A stretch of DNA of 64,000 nt from Massospora cicadina (GCA_022478985.1 JAKSZP010009258.1:62001-126000), one strand, 5' to 3'. Shown: positions 1 to 11,760, numbered from the stretch's first letter. Notes: a model not told the origin generated them from the letters alone. Translations and numbers: made by a program.

Positions 1-1059
1 ATGGTCACATCACCCAACCTTAACAAACCTATCATATTCAAAGCTCTTTTGAGCAACTTTGAGAGTCAGCTGCTCTTTTAACATGACGAGATTCAAGCGC
101 CAAAGGAGCAGGTTGTCCATAAAGCTTCCATTACTTCTCTAAACTAAAAGGGAAGACATTCTGGAAAACTTGGAAGTATATAGATGACGATTGGATCAAA
201 ATCCCCTTATGACTATGCAGAAACTGAGATCTCTGAGCCTGCACTGATTTCTGGCATCAATAATCTTTTTAACCCTCATATGAAAAATATGTGACTAGTT
301 TTAAGGAGAAGTTTACCCCAGGGCAGGAAAAAACTGTCTCTTTCCTGCACACTTATGAAAGCTCTATAGAAGAGGCTACAGACTAACAGAAGGTGAATCA
401 CGTCCATTCCTACTTGAATAGTTTATCTTGGAGATTATGTCACCCCATCTAAAAGAATGACACACCTTGAAACAAGTTCATACCGCTCTAATACAGGATT
501 TTCGAAGCAACAGACCTTAGTAATTAGGAGCAGGTGTTCATGGGCATTTTGCTGAACAAAGGAGAAAGTTTATTGGAGTTTGCAACTGATTCTATGGCCA
601 AGAGCAAACTTTGGTAACCACTAATCATATTATCTTGAGTGACTTTATAAATAAAGTCATCTCTGCATTGTTATCTTATCCTGAAATCCGGATGCACATG
701 ATTGGCCATAAGAATAGCTTCACCTTCATTCAGGAAATTAAAAAAGCACTTAATAAAATCCCTGCATCTACCTTGCTTCCCTAGTCTACCACATCTATTC
801 TCCAGTCACCATTTGGGTCCACGTTGTTGATAACAAGAAAATACCAACCATAATGCTACTACTGCAATGAATTTCGTCATAGCACCAAAATTTGTTGGAA
901 AAGGCTTTCCAAGGAGGCGGGAAAAGGGTCTTCAGCATGAAGGACGAGACACTACATGCTGATATTCCTTTACCACCTCAAGAATGTTTAGCAACCTCTA
1001 ATGAGCTTATTGTTGTCATACCAGAAGAAAATAATTCGGTACACATTGATATTAAATAA
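1..1059 (+). pseudogene. Gag remnant of gypsy element A
   Basis: Translating in several frames gives a Gag-like block around 300-420 (FTPGQEKTVSFLHTYESS) that aligns with the better preserved Gag of element F (YTPVEGSVASFLYIYEAT at about 42975-43020). More broken Gag follows to about 800. Many stops and frameshifts are present, so it is not functional. The 5' LTR and start of Gag lie outside the window. Gag would form the virus-like particle of a Ty3/gypsy element. Confidence 0.7.
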
Positions 1060-1079
1060 CCTGATACTGCTTAATCTTT

Positions 1080-1373
1080 TTTTATCTATTTGAGGCAAGC
1101 CAGCCAGGGGATGGACATTACTGAAATAGAGAAAGAAAGTATTGACATGAAACCTAAGCAGGGGTCAACTCTTTAGCAGAAAGTTTTTTCTCACCTCCAG
1201 TTTGGGACTTGGATTTTTCTGGTTACATCATGGGTAAGGTTTTTGAGTTATTAAACCTACTAACCGCCAATAGCTTAATTCGGCTGGCACCCTGATCAAT
1301 GTGCAAAGGGTGGGAATCAAACCCACAACATTCAAGTTGGTAGCCGTACGCCCTATTGACTCTCCTTCCACCC
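1080..1373 (-). mobile_element. tRNA-derived SINE with perfect 20-bp TSD
   Basis: The perfect 20-bp repeat CCTGATACTGCTTAATCTTT occurs at 1060-1079 and 1374-1393 and brackets a 294-bp insert. On the minus strand the insert starts with a tRNA-like head. It has a box A-like stretch at about 1351-1364, box B GGTTTGATTCC (1313-1323), and a perfect 5-bp T-arm stem GTGGG/CCCAC with a 7-base loop (1310-1326). The acceptor stem does not pair well, so this is a tRNA-derived SINE rather than a tRNA gene. The 3' end (1081-1122) carries the tail shared with the LINEs in this window and ends in an A-rich run. It interrupts element A between gag and protease. Confidence 0.85.
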
Positions 1374-1393
1374 CCTGATACTGCTTAATCTTT

Positions 1394-1643
1394 GTCTTAT
1401 GATTTCCTATGTTCCTCACTTTACCCCCCTTTTTTGGAGCCTAGTTTCATGCGTCAGCATTAAAGTTCACAAAATCCTTGTACATGACTTGACAGTGGTT
1501 CTCTCATAAATATCATTTCGCCTAAATCAATAAAACATTGGAATTGCTCCAGACTTGCCCCATCACATGGAATATGGCATGTCTAGGCCAAAATGCACTT
1601 GTTCTGTTAAAACTATTCCTCTCTATCTAAGCACTTTAGGAAG
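1394..1643 (+). pseudogene. Element A protease, 5' part
   Basis: Degraded retropepsin region. Around 1515-1545 a stretch resembling INIISPKSIK matches the post-active-site segment NIISSKLMKKIQ of the element F protease. The active-site Asp triad is not visible. The reading continues after the 1644-3566 insertion (GKLTVNTPTIALDN), so this is one protease split by a retroposon. Confidence 0.6.
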
Positions 1644-3566
1644 AGTCTCTCTCTGCTCGGTGTAACTTTCCAAGCAAATTGATTTGGTGAATTAAAAGCA
1701 AACATTCAATTGCACACTGAATTCTTGCTCCAATGTCATCAGATCCCCAGCCAACTGTCCCAGCATGGGGCAGCGGCGAAACTCCCCCCTCCGTTTTTCA
1801 TCTGACAGGAAAACGCGCTCAGACTGGCTCGCCCAGTCATACCAAACTCCTGGGATATCTCGTTCCTCCCAAGGATCTCAACGCCCACCTCACTTGATCT
1901 AAAGTGGTGCCCCGCTGCCCCCTGGTGCTCCCCTGGAGCAACATGCATTTTGGCCTTGGGGTCAAGTATGGGAAATTCTTCTCCTACAATGACCAAGCCA
2001 TTATTGAAATGGCTCAGGTGGTAATGACTCCCACCAGATTTATTGACTTCTGCCCCTATATGAGGTATTTTGACCTCAGCTTTACCTGCGAAGCTGACGC
2101 TGCCACTGCAGCAACTGTGCCTCAGGTATTCCAGGGCACCCCTCTTCCCACAACTCAGACCTGGCTCCCAACGGACACCACCTTGGTGGTCCAGTTCGCT
2201 AGTTTGCCCACCCACCTCCCCCTAAAGTGCTCCACCAGGAGCTGATAGATGGTTTGGCAGCATATGGCTCCAACCCCATCTTACAATTTGTGGTCCCAAA
2301 TGGGGCCATACGCCTTGCTGGGCCTCAGGCATATGCCACAATCAGCCCTGAATTTATGAAAATTTCTTTGGCAATTCCCCCTCGTGCCACCATCCCATCT
2401 GCCCCCAACCATCCATTCTAGGCCCGCATTGAGGGCAGATGGATGATTTGTCCATCCTGTTTCAAGTTAGACCACTTAAAACATAAATGCTCATACTCAG
2501 AAACTTCTGCTGATGCTGAAAGTTTACCTGATGCCCACCAATCCGCCGCCCACCTCGCGCCAACTCTGACATGGGGTACGATCCTACCTTCCCCTCCTCC
2601 AATGCCTGATGCTGCAGCTGCACGTGCAGCCACCAATCAGTACCCACATTGCCCCAATGCCACAAATAATTCATCCAACCAAACTTCAGACTGGATTTCA
2701 GTTTGATCCTATGCATCCATAAACGAATTGAACAAACCTCAACTGTACGCTGATTCCCCAATCCAATTTAACCAAAATCTATGGGAATTGTTGGATGAAA
2801 TTGACAAATCAGGTAACGTCATTAAAGAACCAATGCTGCAACTCGAGCGGCTCTGTAACGCAGAATGGAATGCAAAATTACCACCTCAGAAATATGTCCC
2901 ACAACCTAACGCCAAACCGTTCTACAGCAACCACCAGCTTGCAGTAGAAGCAGCCGCCACACCAGATTGCCGTCCGCTTCACAAAGCTGCCGCCAAATCT
3001 GTGGCTGTGGTCACAGGAGGAATTTTACCTCCCGTCATCCCCAAAAATCTTACTCCACAATGTAAGATCAACATGAAAATTTTACACAAAAACGTCACTG
3101 AAGCCTTCCAGAACGTGGTAACAGTAGCATGGAATCTGAAAGCAAAAATAACCCAAACCAAAATTGCCACATCTGTTAAATTCCCAGATGCCCGCCTCAA
3201 AGCTGAAGATGCTTTGGGCAAAATATATTGTTGGTATAATGATGGCTGGCAACAATTTGGAAGTTCCAGTCATCAAGAATATCAAACCCCATGCCGCCAA
3301 TGTCCCCACACCCTTACTATCCGCCTTAACATGCACCCTACTCTAGGATGAGATGGATGCAGCTGAAGACGAGCCCCCTGATCCCCCTCCCCGTCCACCA
3401 TGGGGGGATAGCAGTATTCGCTACCCACCTGGTTGGATATTTGTTAGGTATGATTCAATCAATCTGTCCATTTTGGTCGTTTTGTTTGAATCATTATTTT
3501 TTTTAGGATTTTTAGTTTTAGTTCGGTAATGCCCATCCCATGGTCAGATTACCTCAGTTAAAAAAA
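1644..3566 (+). mobile_element. ORF1-only LINE derivative (half-LINE) with perfect 16-bp TSD
   Basis: TAAGCACTTTAGGAAG occurs at 1628-1643 and again at 3567-3582, bracketing 1,923 bp. The insert holds one long degraded ORF with a CCHC knuckle. It then goes directly into the tail shared with the LINEs (core TGCCCATCCCATGGTCAG at about 3529-3546) and ends in an A-rich run. No endonuclease or RT sequence is present. A 256-bp piece at 27291-27546 matches its 3' end, so it is a family rather than a one-off deletion. It is probably moved in trans by a LINE reverse transcriptase. Confidence 0.85.
1733..3354 (+). pseudogene. LINE-type ORF1 protein of the half-LINE
   Basis: Starts at ATG 1733 (MSSDPQPTVPAWG) and runs about 540 codons. 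There is an in-frame stop near 1895, a frameshift near 2215 and stops near 2419 and 2707, then the original stop at about 3352. A perfect CX2CX4HX4C zinc knuckle (CPSCFKLDHLKHKC) is at 2449-2490. Upstream, FASLPTHLP...KVLHQEL resembles FDSLPTNLPYKVIKEEL in ORF1 of the LINE at 37.2-38.6 kb, so the two are distant ORF1 homologues. The expected role is an RNA-binding chaperone. The C-terminal third has no match I recognise. Confidence 0.75.
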
Positions 3567-3582
3567 TAAGCACTTTAGGAAG

Positions 3583-4200
3583 CTTACTGTGAATACCCCC
3601 ACCATTGCATTAGACAACCTAAGATATGACCTTCTCTTAGTGACTCAGTTTCTTCAGGACTATTCTGCTATCATGCTCTATGATGAGGGATTATTATTCC
3701 TTCTGGGACACCAAGTCCCTCTGGTTTTCAAAACCTTAAGAGATGTCAATATGGAGGTTAAAGCTTGGACTTGCCTGTTGGAGAGTAAAAGATGATTTAC
3801 ATGGCTCAAGTATCATGTAATGGCTCTTGCATAAGTTAAACCTTCCTGAACTAGCCAGCCAAGACAGCTACTTATTATCTGCCCAAGACGACCACTATAC
3901 CACCAAAGTCCAGGTTCTTGTTAGCACCTGGGTTCAAATCAATGTTCCCTCCAGATTACTGCTTGAAATAAGAGGCCTGGTAACCTTTCAAAAAGGGAGG
4001 TCCTGACCTGTCAAGAAATTTTAAATCCCGTCTATACTGAATCCATATCATTGTTGCTGGCTAACCTCACTGACAAACCTGGGATAGTGGCCTAATACTA
4101 TAGCAGCTAATATTTGCCTTTTTCATATAGAGGCCATTAATAAAATCAATAGCTTTGGAAGAATAAGGGATTTTGGGTTAGAAACACTCCCATCAGTAGC
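3583..4200 (+). pseudogene. Element A protease, 3' part, and linker to RT
   Basis: PTIALDNLRYDLLLVTQFL (about 3598-3654) matches PAVALDNSDYEMLIGTQFM of the element F protease, followed by a decayed linker. It is in phase with the piece ending at 1643 once the half-LINE and one TSD copy are removed. Stops interrupt it after 3795. Confidence 0.7.
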
Positions 4201-5154
4201 TCTAGTTGACACTTCTATTGGGAAAGAGCTCACTAGTGAGCAACAGAGCTAGGTTAAGAAATAATTGGATGAATATTCGGACCTCTTCTCAACCTCTACC
4301 TATGATTTTAGAAAATGAATGATTTTTCATCACGTGGAGACTTGGGATACTCTCCCCATTTGGTCCCATCCCTATTTAAAAGTAAAGTTGAAGAGTCTTA
4401 GGTGGCTGTTGAGATAAAGCAACTATTTGTTGCTAGGATTTTGGTGCCTTCGCGTAGTCCTTTATCCTCCTCCCTCCTGTTAGCTCAAAAGAAGGATTGC
4501 AGTCATTTAGCGGTGATGTACTATCAATGGATGTGCTCCCATACTAAGAAGTACAGTTACCCCTTGTCCCAGATTGATGACTCTCTCCACTTTCTTTCTG
4601 GGTCACAATACCTTTCCGCTATAAATCTCAATAGTGGATATTGGCAAGTAGAGCTTGCCCCCTAAAGACTGATCAAAATGTGTGCTCATGTCCACTGAGG
4701 GTCTAATTAAGCCAATGAGGATTCCCAAGAGCCTTTGCACGCGCCCTCCACCTTTCAACGTTCCATGGACGTGATATTAGGGGACTTGAACCTATCCTGT
4801 GTTCTCATGACCTTGATGATATCATCGTCTTCTAGTAAGCCTTCAATGGTCATATGGAACGCCTTCAGTAATCCTTTACCCAACTTAGAAATGCCTTGAT
4901 AAAGCATAAGCTGTTGAATTGCTATTTTTTATTTTGAAATGGAGTTGTTCAGATGCAAAGTCTCATAATATGGTATCCAGAACATCCCATATAAAGTTTT
5001 ATGCCATCAAGAAGAAGTTGCACCCTCAGTTTTTTAGGGATGTTCAAGTATTCCTTGGCATAGTGGGCTATTATTTTCAGTTCATTTCTCAGTTTAATGA
5101 CTTAGCCGAGCCCCTGGTCTATCTCCTACAGAAGAATGTTCTTTATGAGTGGTG
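4201..5154 (+). pseudogene. Element A reverse transcriptase
   Basis: RT landmarks occur in order. An N-terminal EYSDLFS...HHVETWDTLPIW (compare H-IDTGD-PI) comes first. Then YPLSQIDDSLHFLSGSQYLS and AINLNSGYWQVELAP appear at about 4555-4665. LDDIIVF of the YxDD box is at 4812-4832, and the thumb QVFLGIVGYYFQFISQF follows at about 5045-5095. The two catalytic Asp codons survive, but several stops and frameshifts make it dead. Confidence 0.85.
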
Positions 5155-5635
5155 ACCTGAACAGGAACAGGTGTTTATATTATTGCAGACTGCTCTTTGT
5201 ATCAGACCTTTTTTAGTTCATCTGCTCTTTGATCAACCCTTTTTGCTTTTTACTGATGCTAGTGATGTCAATGTCAGAGCTATCCATGTTAAGCACGATG
5301 AAGGTTAGGTCGATCACTCTGTGGCTTACTTCAGCAAGATACTGATCAAGGCTGAACATAATTATAGTGTTAATGAGCGCAAGTGCCACGCTGTTTTATT
5401 GGAATCAAACATTTATGACCCTAGCTACATGGCACCCATTACACTATTATCAATTGCCATTCCTCACTCCAATGGCTTCAGCAGATAAAAGACTCAGAGG
5501 CTGATTAGCAAGATGAGTCCTAAGGCTGCGGAACTATGATTTTACTAATGTAATCACACAGGAGAAATTCATCGGAATGCTGATGGTCTCTCAAGGATGC
5601 AGTATTCACTGCCATGACCCCCAAAGAAGACCATC
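5155..5635 (+). pseudogene. Element A RNase H
   Basis: LLFTDASDVNVRAIHV (about 5230-5280) holds the first catalytic Asp of the gypsy RNase H. HSVAYFSKILIKAEHNYSVN follows, then HRNADGLSR at about 5570-5600, the usual end of this domain. Several frameshifts are present. It lies directly between RT and integrase in the normal gypsy order. Confidence 0.8.
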
Positions 5636-6640
5636 TGTATGATTTAATTAGTTAGCCCAAATGATGGGGGTTGGAGATTCCTGAGATCCAAGCTGAGCTC
5701 CAAAAATGACACAAGACACTCAGATTAAAGAGGGAAGGTTATATAAGAAAATCAATAATAAATGGCACCCTTATATCCACCCTTCTTCCTGAACTGATGT
5801 TATCTTAGAAGTACATAAGATCTTGGAACATGGGGCAGTGAAAAGCTCATAAATAGCTGAAGAAACGACTCTATTGGAATTGGATGGTTGAGATCATCAA
5901 TGAAGGACTTGAGGCTTGTATTACCTGTCAATCCCAAGATTAGGAAAGTTCCTAATATCAGCATCCAGTTGTGGCTCTGTCAGGCCCCTTCAATGTCATT
6001 AGCATCTAAGTAGAGTGTCCTCTGCACACCAATTTACATGGCCATAAATAGTTTATTAACCATAGACCTGTTGACCAAATGGATTGAAGCAACTTCTGTT
6101 CCTGCTGCCACAATAAAATCCAAGGTCCTATTCCTTATTTAACCCATTTCTCCCAGAACAGATGCTTACAAACTTTACTTTTGACAATGGGCGAATTTCA
6201 CCTTAAGGTAGTTCAAGAACTAATTTAACTTTTTGGAACTTACCTAAAGGTCATTACCCCTTATAATACCTCAACCAATGGGGCGATGGAACGTGCTAAT
6301 GGAACCTTCAGCTCTATTTTGCAAAGGATGGCAGCCTCTGACCCTACCCGCTGAAACCATTACTTACTTAACGCCTTGCTCATTTACCAACTAAGCTATC
6401 ATCAAATCATCAAGACGTCCACTTTGAAGCTCTATATGGGCGTGCTCCCCAAATATCAAGTAGCTTTCAGCCCCTACTCAATACCTCCATGCCTGAGAAC
6501 TCCAATTTGACCATGAGGGCCTTAGCCAATAAGTTTTCTAGCTTAAAGCCCTAGCCATGCAAGGCATTGCACCACCACAGAAAGGGAGACATCCCAATTT
6601 AATGTTGGCTGACTGTAAGTTCAGGGTAGTTTCCCCTTCG
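5636..6640 (+). pseudogene. Element A integrase
   Basis: Pieces of the zinc-binding part include a CITCQ segment near 5930. Then VITPYNTSTNGAMERANGTF (about 6250-6310) contains the catalytic Glu region. A FNVG segment near 6600 matches the start of the integrase C-terminal domain. Around 6680-6740, KCLKRPAVPLISQGDLADVV reads like a GPY/F-type module. It is heavily broken by stops. Confidence 0.75.
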
Positions 6641-7008
6641 CTTGGACTGGGTGGCGTTCACTTACCCATCCAAAAATGTCTGAAAAGGCCAGCGGTCCCC
6701 CTCATCTCCCAAGGTGACCTTGCTGATGTGGTGGATGAGCGGTGGTGACAGCGTACTCTTTGAGTTTTCTGACTCCAACCACAGTTCTTACATCCAAAGA
6801 ATTATTAGGGCGATTTAAGGGAATCTGTAGCGAGTTGGCAATGAATCAGCACCCATTTGGGGTAAAGGTGCCAAGTACTATTAACAGCAGATAATCTTTG
6901 ACATTAATAATCGAAAACCACAGAATCTCAGCAACAAAGCCCAATGGGCGCGCATTTGTGGTAACCAAAGCATCTAGTGTCAAATCCTTGGCAAAACTCA
7001 CTAATGGC
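6641..7008 (+). repeat. A-family 3' region, copy 1, first part
   Basis: Similar along its length to 58080-58450. Conserved peptide islands (KRPAVPLISQGDLADVVDE; then TSKELL) suggest it was coding, an integrase C-terminal extension. A 128-bp tandem unit starts at 6935 (CAAAGCCCAATGGG). The stretch is cut at 7008 by element B and resumes at 14104. Confidence 0.65.
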
Positions 7009-7732
7009 TGTCAGACTCTGGGTTGGGTTTATGCTCACTGGTGCTAATTTTCCCCAGAGTTCAACAGTTTTGCAGGAGAAAATTTATCTCTACTGCTGAA
7101 ATACTTAAAGGGTTTTTCACCACTTTTTGTAATAAAAATAACTGAAAGTGAATACTAAAAAGTAGGTTTTGTGGGTTTTTATTAGTACTGCGAGATAAGA
7201 AAACAGAACCCACTTAATAAGTCGATACATAGTATTTAAATAGGAGAGGCTTGAAGTTCAGATTGCTTAGTAAAGTCCAAATTAGGAAATATTGTGATTG
7301 ACCTATTGGATCTCAGAAGACTAGCCTCCCTTTGGCAAAACGGCCAATATAAAGTCAATTGTTGGTAGAATATGACCGTGAGGTAACGATCTAATAAATT
7401 TTACCCAATCAGGGGCATGAAAATAGTTTAGTCTTGCAGGAACCCAGCCAACCCTATAAAAGGGGCCAGCCTCCACAGGGTAGGTTGTAATAAATTAGTG
7501 GTGGCCTAGGTAGGAGCCTATGGTGGGCTCTTCTAAACTCGCCACATAGTAGCGCAATTCAAGTACCTGACTTTGTGGTATTGGGCCGAGTATTATTACT
7601 AAATTTCTTGCCCCAATTCAAAGGATTCCACTGAGAATCAGCCAGGGTCTTTTGGCAATTTTTTCCTCATTTTCTCCTTATTTCGAACCAAAACACTCTT
7701 AATCAAATAATTAGACTTGTAATTGTCTGACA
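7009..7732 (-). repeat. Element B 3' LTR
   Basis: 724 bp, roughly 85 percent identical by eye to 13376-14098. It begins TGTCAGACAATTAC on the minus strand (7732 leftward) and ends CTGACA at 7009. The adjoining polypurine tract reads GAAGGGGTAA on the minus strand (about 7733-7742). It contains a 60-bp block identical to the other LTR (about 7452-7511). Confidence 0.9.
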
Positions 7733-7744
7733 TTACCCCTTCAA

Positions 7745-8975
7745 GAGTTTTAGGGGGAGAATAAGGGCGCAGGAAACGTCCAAGTACTCTGTTTATGGTA
7801 ATACTGGTAGCCAAAGATTTTATGAAATACTTTTCACATCTCTTGTAAGTGACAGTGAAGGTACCATCCTAAATAGATCTAAGCTTGCCGCTTCTGTGTG
7901 TGATGCTGTTATGGTAGTAAAAGACCAGGTCAGACACTTTTAAGGAAGGTAGGAGAGCCTGAAACTCATTGACCACTTGTACCTCTTTTGTAGCCGTTTT
8001 AGATAAGTTTGTCATAGCCTCAGATTGAAGCTGAATGATATGTTAATCAATCTTCTCATGACTTTTTCAGGTTCCTCAACATTAGAGGATAAAACCTCTT
8101 TAGCTCTAAAGGCGGGTATCCCTGGTTCTCGCCAATGAAGATCACGGAATGGTGACTTTTTCAGGCTCTGGTGATAACTAATCTGTTATACCATATAGCA
8201 GCGAGTAGAAATTGATCCCAGTAAAGTGGATCAGAGGAGGCCATTTTACGCAGGATAGAAACCAAAAATCCATTGGCTCTCTCCACAGTTCCAGTGGTAG
8301 AGGGGTTATATGAGCTAAGAAGAATTGGGTCCCCATGGACGTGGCCAGCATCTTTACTACTATGTAGGTGATCTTACCATTATTACAGAGTAGTACTTGG
8401 GGACAACCTTGACGAATGAAATTATTTTGATGTAGAAACGTTGCGGTGGACTTGGCCATTTTGGCAAAAGGAGCCACAGCTTCAACCCACTTAGTAAAGT
8501 GGACAATGCCTACTAGAATAAATTTGTTTCCACTGGTAGTTTGCGGGAGGGGACCTACAACGTCTAGGCTGATGGTGTGGAACGGTTGTTGAAGGGCAGT
8601 TGGTTGATATTGGTATCTAGTCTTGAAACTGGATCGCTTCTTACACGTGAGGCAGGCATCCTAGACTTCAACAATAGTTTCCATAATTACTTCCCATTAG
8701 TACAGGTCCCTAATCCACACATAGGTCTTCTTCACTCCCCCATGACCTAGGGTAGAGTGAAATTCCAGGATAACTGGTACACGTTATGAAGGCCGTAGAA
8801 AGGCAACTACTTTGCCCCCACTTGCTTATACAACTTTTCGTTCTCCACTTTAATGTTGTGAGAGTGCCGGGCTAACATTTTATAGACCTGTTCATCCTCA
8901 TCATCCCTAATCATTGGGGATCACTAGATCATATAACCTCTCCGCCTCACTATTATCTAGATATAGGATGTTTAG
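7745..8975 (-). pseudogene. Element B integrase
   Basis: On the minus strand, the order is a zinc-binding part (STLGHGGVKKTY, then DACLTCKK), the core start TISLDVVGPLPQTTSGNK, and FTKWVEAVAPFAKMAKST. QGCPQVLLCNNGKI occupies the position of the second catalytic Asp, where Asp appears replaced (CNNG). The C-terminal module IKSLATSITINRVLGRFLRP ends in TLEGV, overlapping the polypurine tract. The C-terminus closely resembles that of element F (IKSLATRNIIIRVHGCFLQP). Frameshifts and stops are present. Confidence 0.85.
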
Positions 8976-8989
8976 TCGAGTTAACCCAT

Positions 8990-9450
8990 CAACATTCATG
9001 TGTCAGCTTACTGCACAATGTTCAATCTTCGTGTCATAATTCTGGAGCTTTATAGCCCAGCGCGCTAAACGCCTAGTAGGATCCTTCATATTCTGTAATA
9101 ATTTTAAAGAACTGTAGTTGGTAACCACAGTGAAAGTAGTGCCATACCAGAAAGGACGGTAATGTTTTACAGCTAATAAAACAACTTTGCACTCCTTCTC
9201 AGTGACGCTGTAGCTGCGTTCCGCCTTTGATAGCATCTTAATGAAATATGATACAGGACTATCTACACCATTTTCCATCCAGTTGAGCTAAGATGGCCCC
9301 AACGGTATAGTATGAGGCATTGGTAAACAAGATAAAAAGTTTTATTATAATCCAGGTGCCGTAGGATAGGAAGTTGTTGCAGCACTTGTTTCAGCGTTTC
9401 AAAATCGGCTGCTTGTTCTGTACCCCAATAAAAAGGGGTTTTTTTAGTCA
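8990..9450 (-). pseudogene. Element B RNase H
   Basis: Minus-strand TNASYYTVGAILAQLDGKW has TNAS where TDAS is normal. It is followed by VSYFIKMLSKAERSYSVTEK and LARWAIKLQNYDTKIEHC. These match the standard gypsy RNase H order. There is a frameshift near 9270. Confidence 0.85.
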
Positions 9451-10300
9451 ATATTCAAACGAGAGGCTCACTGAGCTGGGCGAACTTGGGGATGAATTGA
9501 TGTTAATACCCCATCATACCTAGAAATACATGAATGTCCCAGAGGTTTGTAGGGGCAGGCATTTTAGAGATAGCTTCGACCTTACCTTGTAAATTATGGA
9601 TCCCTTCTTAGAGATAGCATGTCTGAGGAAATCTAGCTTCTTTTGGAAAAAGGTGCATTTGGTGGTTTCAACTTGATATTAGAAGCCCACAGGCGTTGAA
9701 AGACTTCTTTTAAATTCATGAGATGATCGGTGAACGTTGCAGAAAAGATGGTGATGTCATCATGATATACAATCACACAGCTAAGCTTGAGGTTCTGCAG
9801 AATGTGATCCATTGTACGTTGGAAGGATGCCGGCGCATTGCATAGCCCTTGAGGTAGGCGGGTAGGTTGAAATAAGCCTTTACTACAAATGAGAGCAAAT
9901 TTCTTTTAATTTTAGGGAGAAAGATTCATTTGCCAATATCCACTGGCCAAGTTCATGGCTGAGAAGAAATTATGAGCTGGAGAGTTGTATAAGAGCATCA
10001 TTTATGCGGTGGATAGGATAGCTGTTTTTTAGTGAGGTTAATTAGTTTAAAGTAGTCCATCACTACCCAATGACCTCCATTCTTCTTTTTTTAATCAGAA
10101 AGAGAGGAGACGCCCAAGGGCTTTGGGACGTTACTAATAACCCAGCGTCTAATAACTGTTTTAGTTCCACCCTAATTTGCTGCTCTTCAACCTTAGACTT
10201 AGGATAAGGTTTATATCGAATGTATTGGGCATCACTAACATCAATGGGCTGCACCACCCCTTCATATGCCATAATCGATGTCAGTCTGAAGAAAATATCA
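9451..10300 (-). pseudogene. Element B reverse transcriptase
   Basis: The N-terminal YIRYKPYPKSKVEEQQIRVE, then LLVTSQSPWASPLFLIKKRR (about 10075-10210, minus), matches the gypsy RT start. The catalytic box reads YHDDITIFS (about 9737-9762) instead of YLDD, so both Asp remain. Internal stops and frameshifts inactivate it. The linker 10301-10785 is decayed and upstream of it lies the solo LTR. Confidence 0.85.
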
Positions 10301-10785
10301 CTATATATAATAGAGAATGAACTTGTTTAAGCTCATCTGGGGTTAGGTCATCTGAGATCTGGACGTTAGGCAGAGTACACACCATCTGTTTAGTTGGTAA
10401 ACCCATATCCAACATTGACCCAATAAAGTAGACAATGTTAATATCATTGAGAGGAATTAGCAGACCTTTCCCTATATCTTGATGTTCTTTGACAATGATG
10501 GTTTATTAATAAGGTTCCCAAATAGGATATTAATGATTTGTTGGTAGATGGGGTCTATTATACCTGGCAACACCCAGGGTTCAAAAGAGCTTACTCCATC
10601 AATGCTTGTTATGTACAGCAGACAGGCTTGGGGGAACTGTAGAGTAATGTTGATAGTGACCACCCATTGTTCATCAGTCTTGATTACTCTTCCTTCTAAA
10701 TCATAAAAGGGAATGCCATCTGAAGCATCCATCGAATCAGGAAACTTTTTTTGTGTTGAATCCAGAGGTCATGTAGAATAAAGGT

Positions 10786-11287
10786 TGTCAAGATTCTGAT
10801 ATTACTGGACGATAAGTTATAGTTATGGTGGATCATAAATTAGATTTGAGGTGAGCCTCGAGATTGAGCAATTTTTTATGTCGATTCAATGTGAGTTTGA
10901 TTGAAGAAATAATGGTTTGGAGACTTTTGGGAATTCTGCTGAGGCCTCAATGTGCAAATAAAGCCCCTAGATCATAGCAAATAGAGAGTTTTTGTAAGCG
11001 GATTGTATTGAATCTGCCAAGGAATACTGAGGATTAAGAGTTGGGAGTGAGAGAAAGAAAGAGGAGGTTTTTTATGAATAAAGAGGCTAGTAGTGAAGAG
11101 TAACAGAAGGAGCTGTTAAGTTTGTTATTAAGTAAATTATTATCATTGGGCAATAGCTCCTTATTAAATAACTTTATTATTATTAAGTATTGAGGATTAT
11201 CAATTCATATCAATTTTCCGTTGCTCAGTGGATTTTATCCTGTGCAACCAGTCAGCGGAAGCAACCAAATCCGCCAAAATGTTAACA
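10786..11287 (+). repeat. Solo LTR (K family) with perfect 5-bp TSD
   Basis: AAGGT occurs at 10781-10785 and 11288-11292. The 502-bp insert starts TGTCAAGATTCTG and ends GTTAACA. It matches the LTR at 15230-15767 and the LTR of element K at 24028-24583 (shared TTACTGGACGATAAG-like start and CCGTTGCTCAGTGG near the end). No internal sequence remains, so it is the product of LTR-LTR recombination, lying in element B between protease and RT. Confidence 0.9.
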
Positions 11288-11292
11288 AAGGT

Positions 11293-11760
11293 AAAGCATA
11301 AGAACGGTATTCAACTAAGAAGGAGTATTAATTTTTATGGGTTTCTTCATTGTCAAAGATCATAGGGATTTTATAACTGAGTAGGGAGAGGTAACCCTAT
11401 TTCATGTTGCTTATACCATCATACCTAATAATAACTGCGTGTCAATAAGCATGTCAAGATTTATTGTACAAGGCCACAGTGGGATCTGACAAGATGAGCT
11501 TTCCAATCTGAAAAGGCAAAGAGGAGTAGGCTCCAATAGCATGGGTGTTGTTGGGGCCCACCGTTCTAAACTCCTGCATACACTTGAGATCAGGAGCCAG
11601 CTTAATCTACTTGATTAGCTTGGAAGAGAGAACATTCACTTGAGATCCAATGTCCAGGATAGCCCTATCCTAGACTTTGCATAACGACCTCTACTTAGTT
11701 ATGGTCCCGCCAAAGTTAGGGGGAGAGCTAATACTTTCTTAAAGACGGAGAGTAGAGGAA
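11293..11760 (-). pseudogene. Element B protease
   Basis: The minus strand reads AILDIGSQVNVLSSKL (active site near 11650-11665), then FRTVGPNNTHAIGAYSSLPF and GKLILSDPTVAL. It is collinear with the element F protease (AILDTGSPVNIISSKL). The catalytic DTG has become DIG, a single C-to-T change. The rest is broken by stops. Confidence 0.8.

Noticed and set aside
1228..1419. A functional tRNA gene on the minus strand
   Set aside because: Boxes A and B and the T-arm fit, but the acceptor stem does not pair and the segment is the head of a TSD-flanked retroposon.
1739..2215. A 158-codon minus-strand gene
   Set aside because: It is antisense to the half-LINE ORF1, whose strand is set by the zinc knuckle, the homology to LINE ORF1 and the tail.
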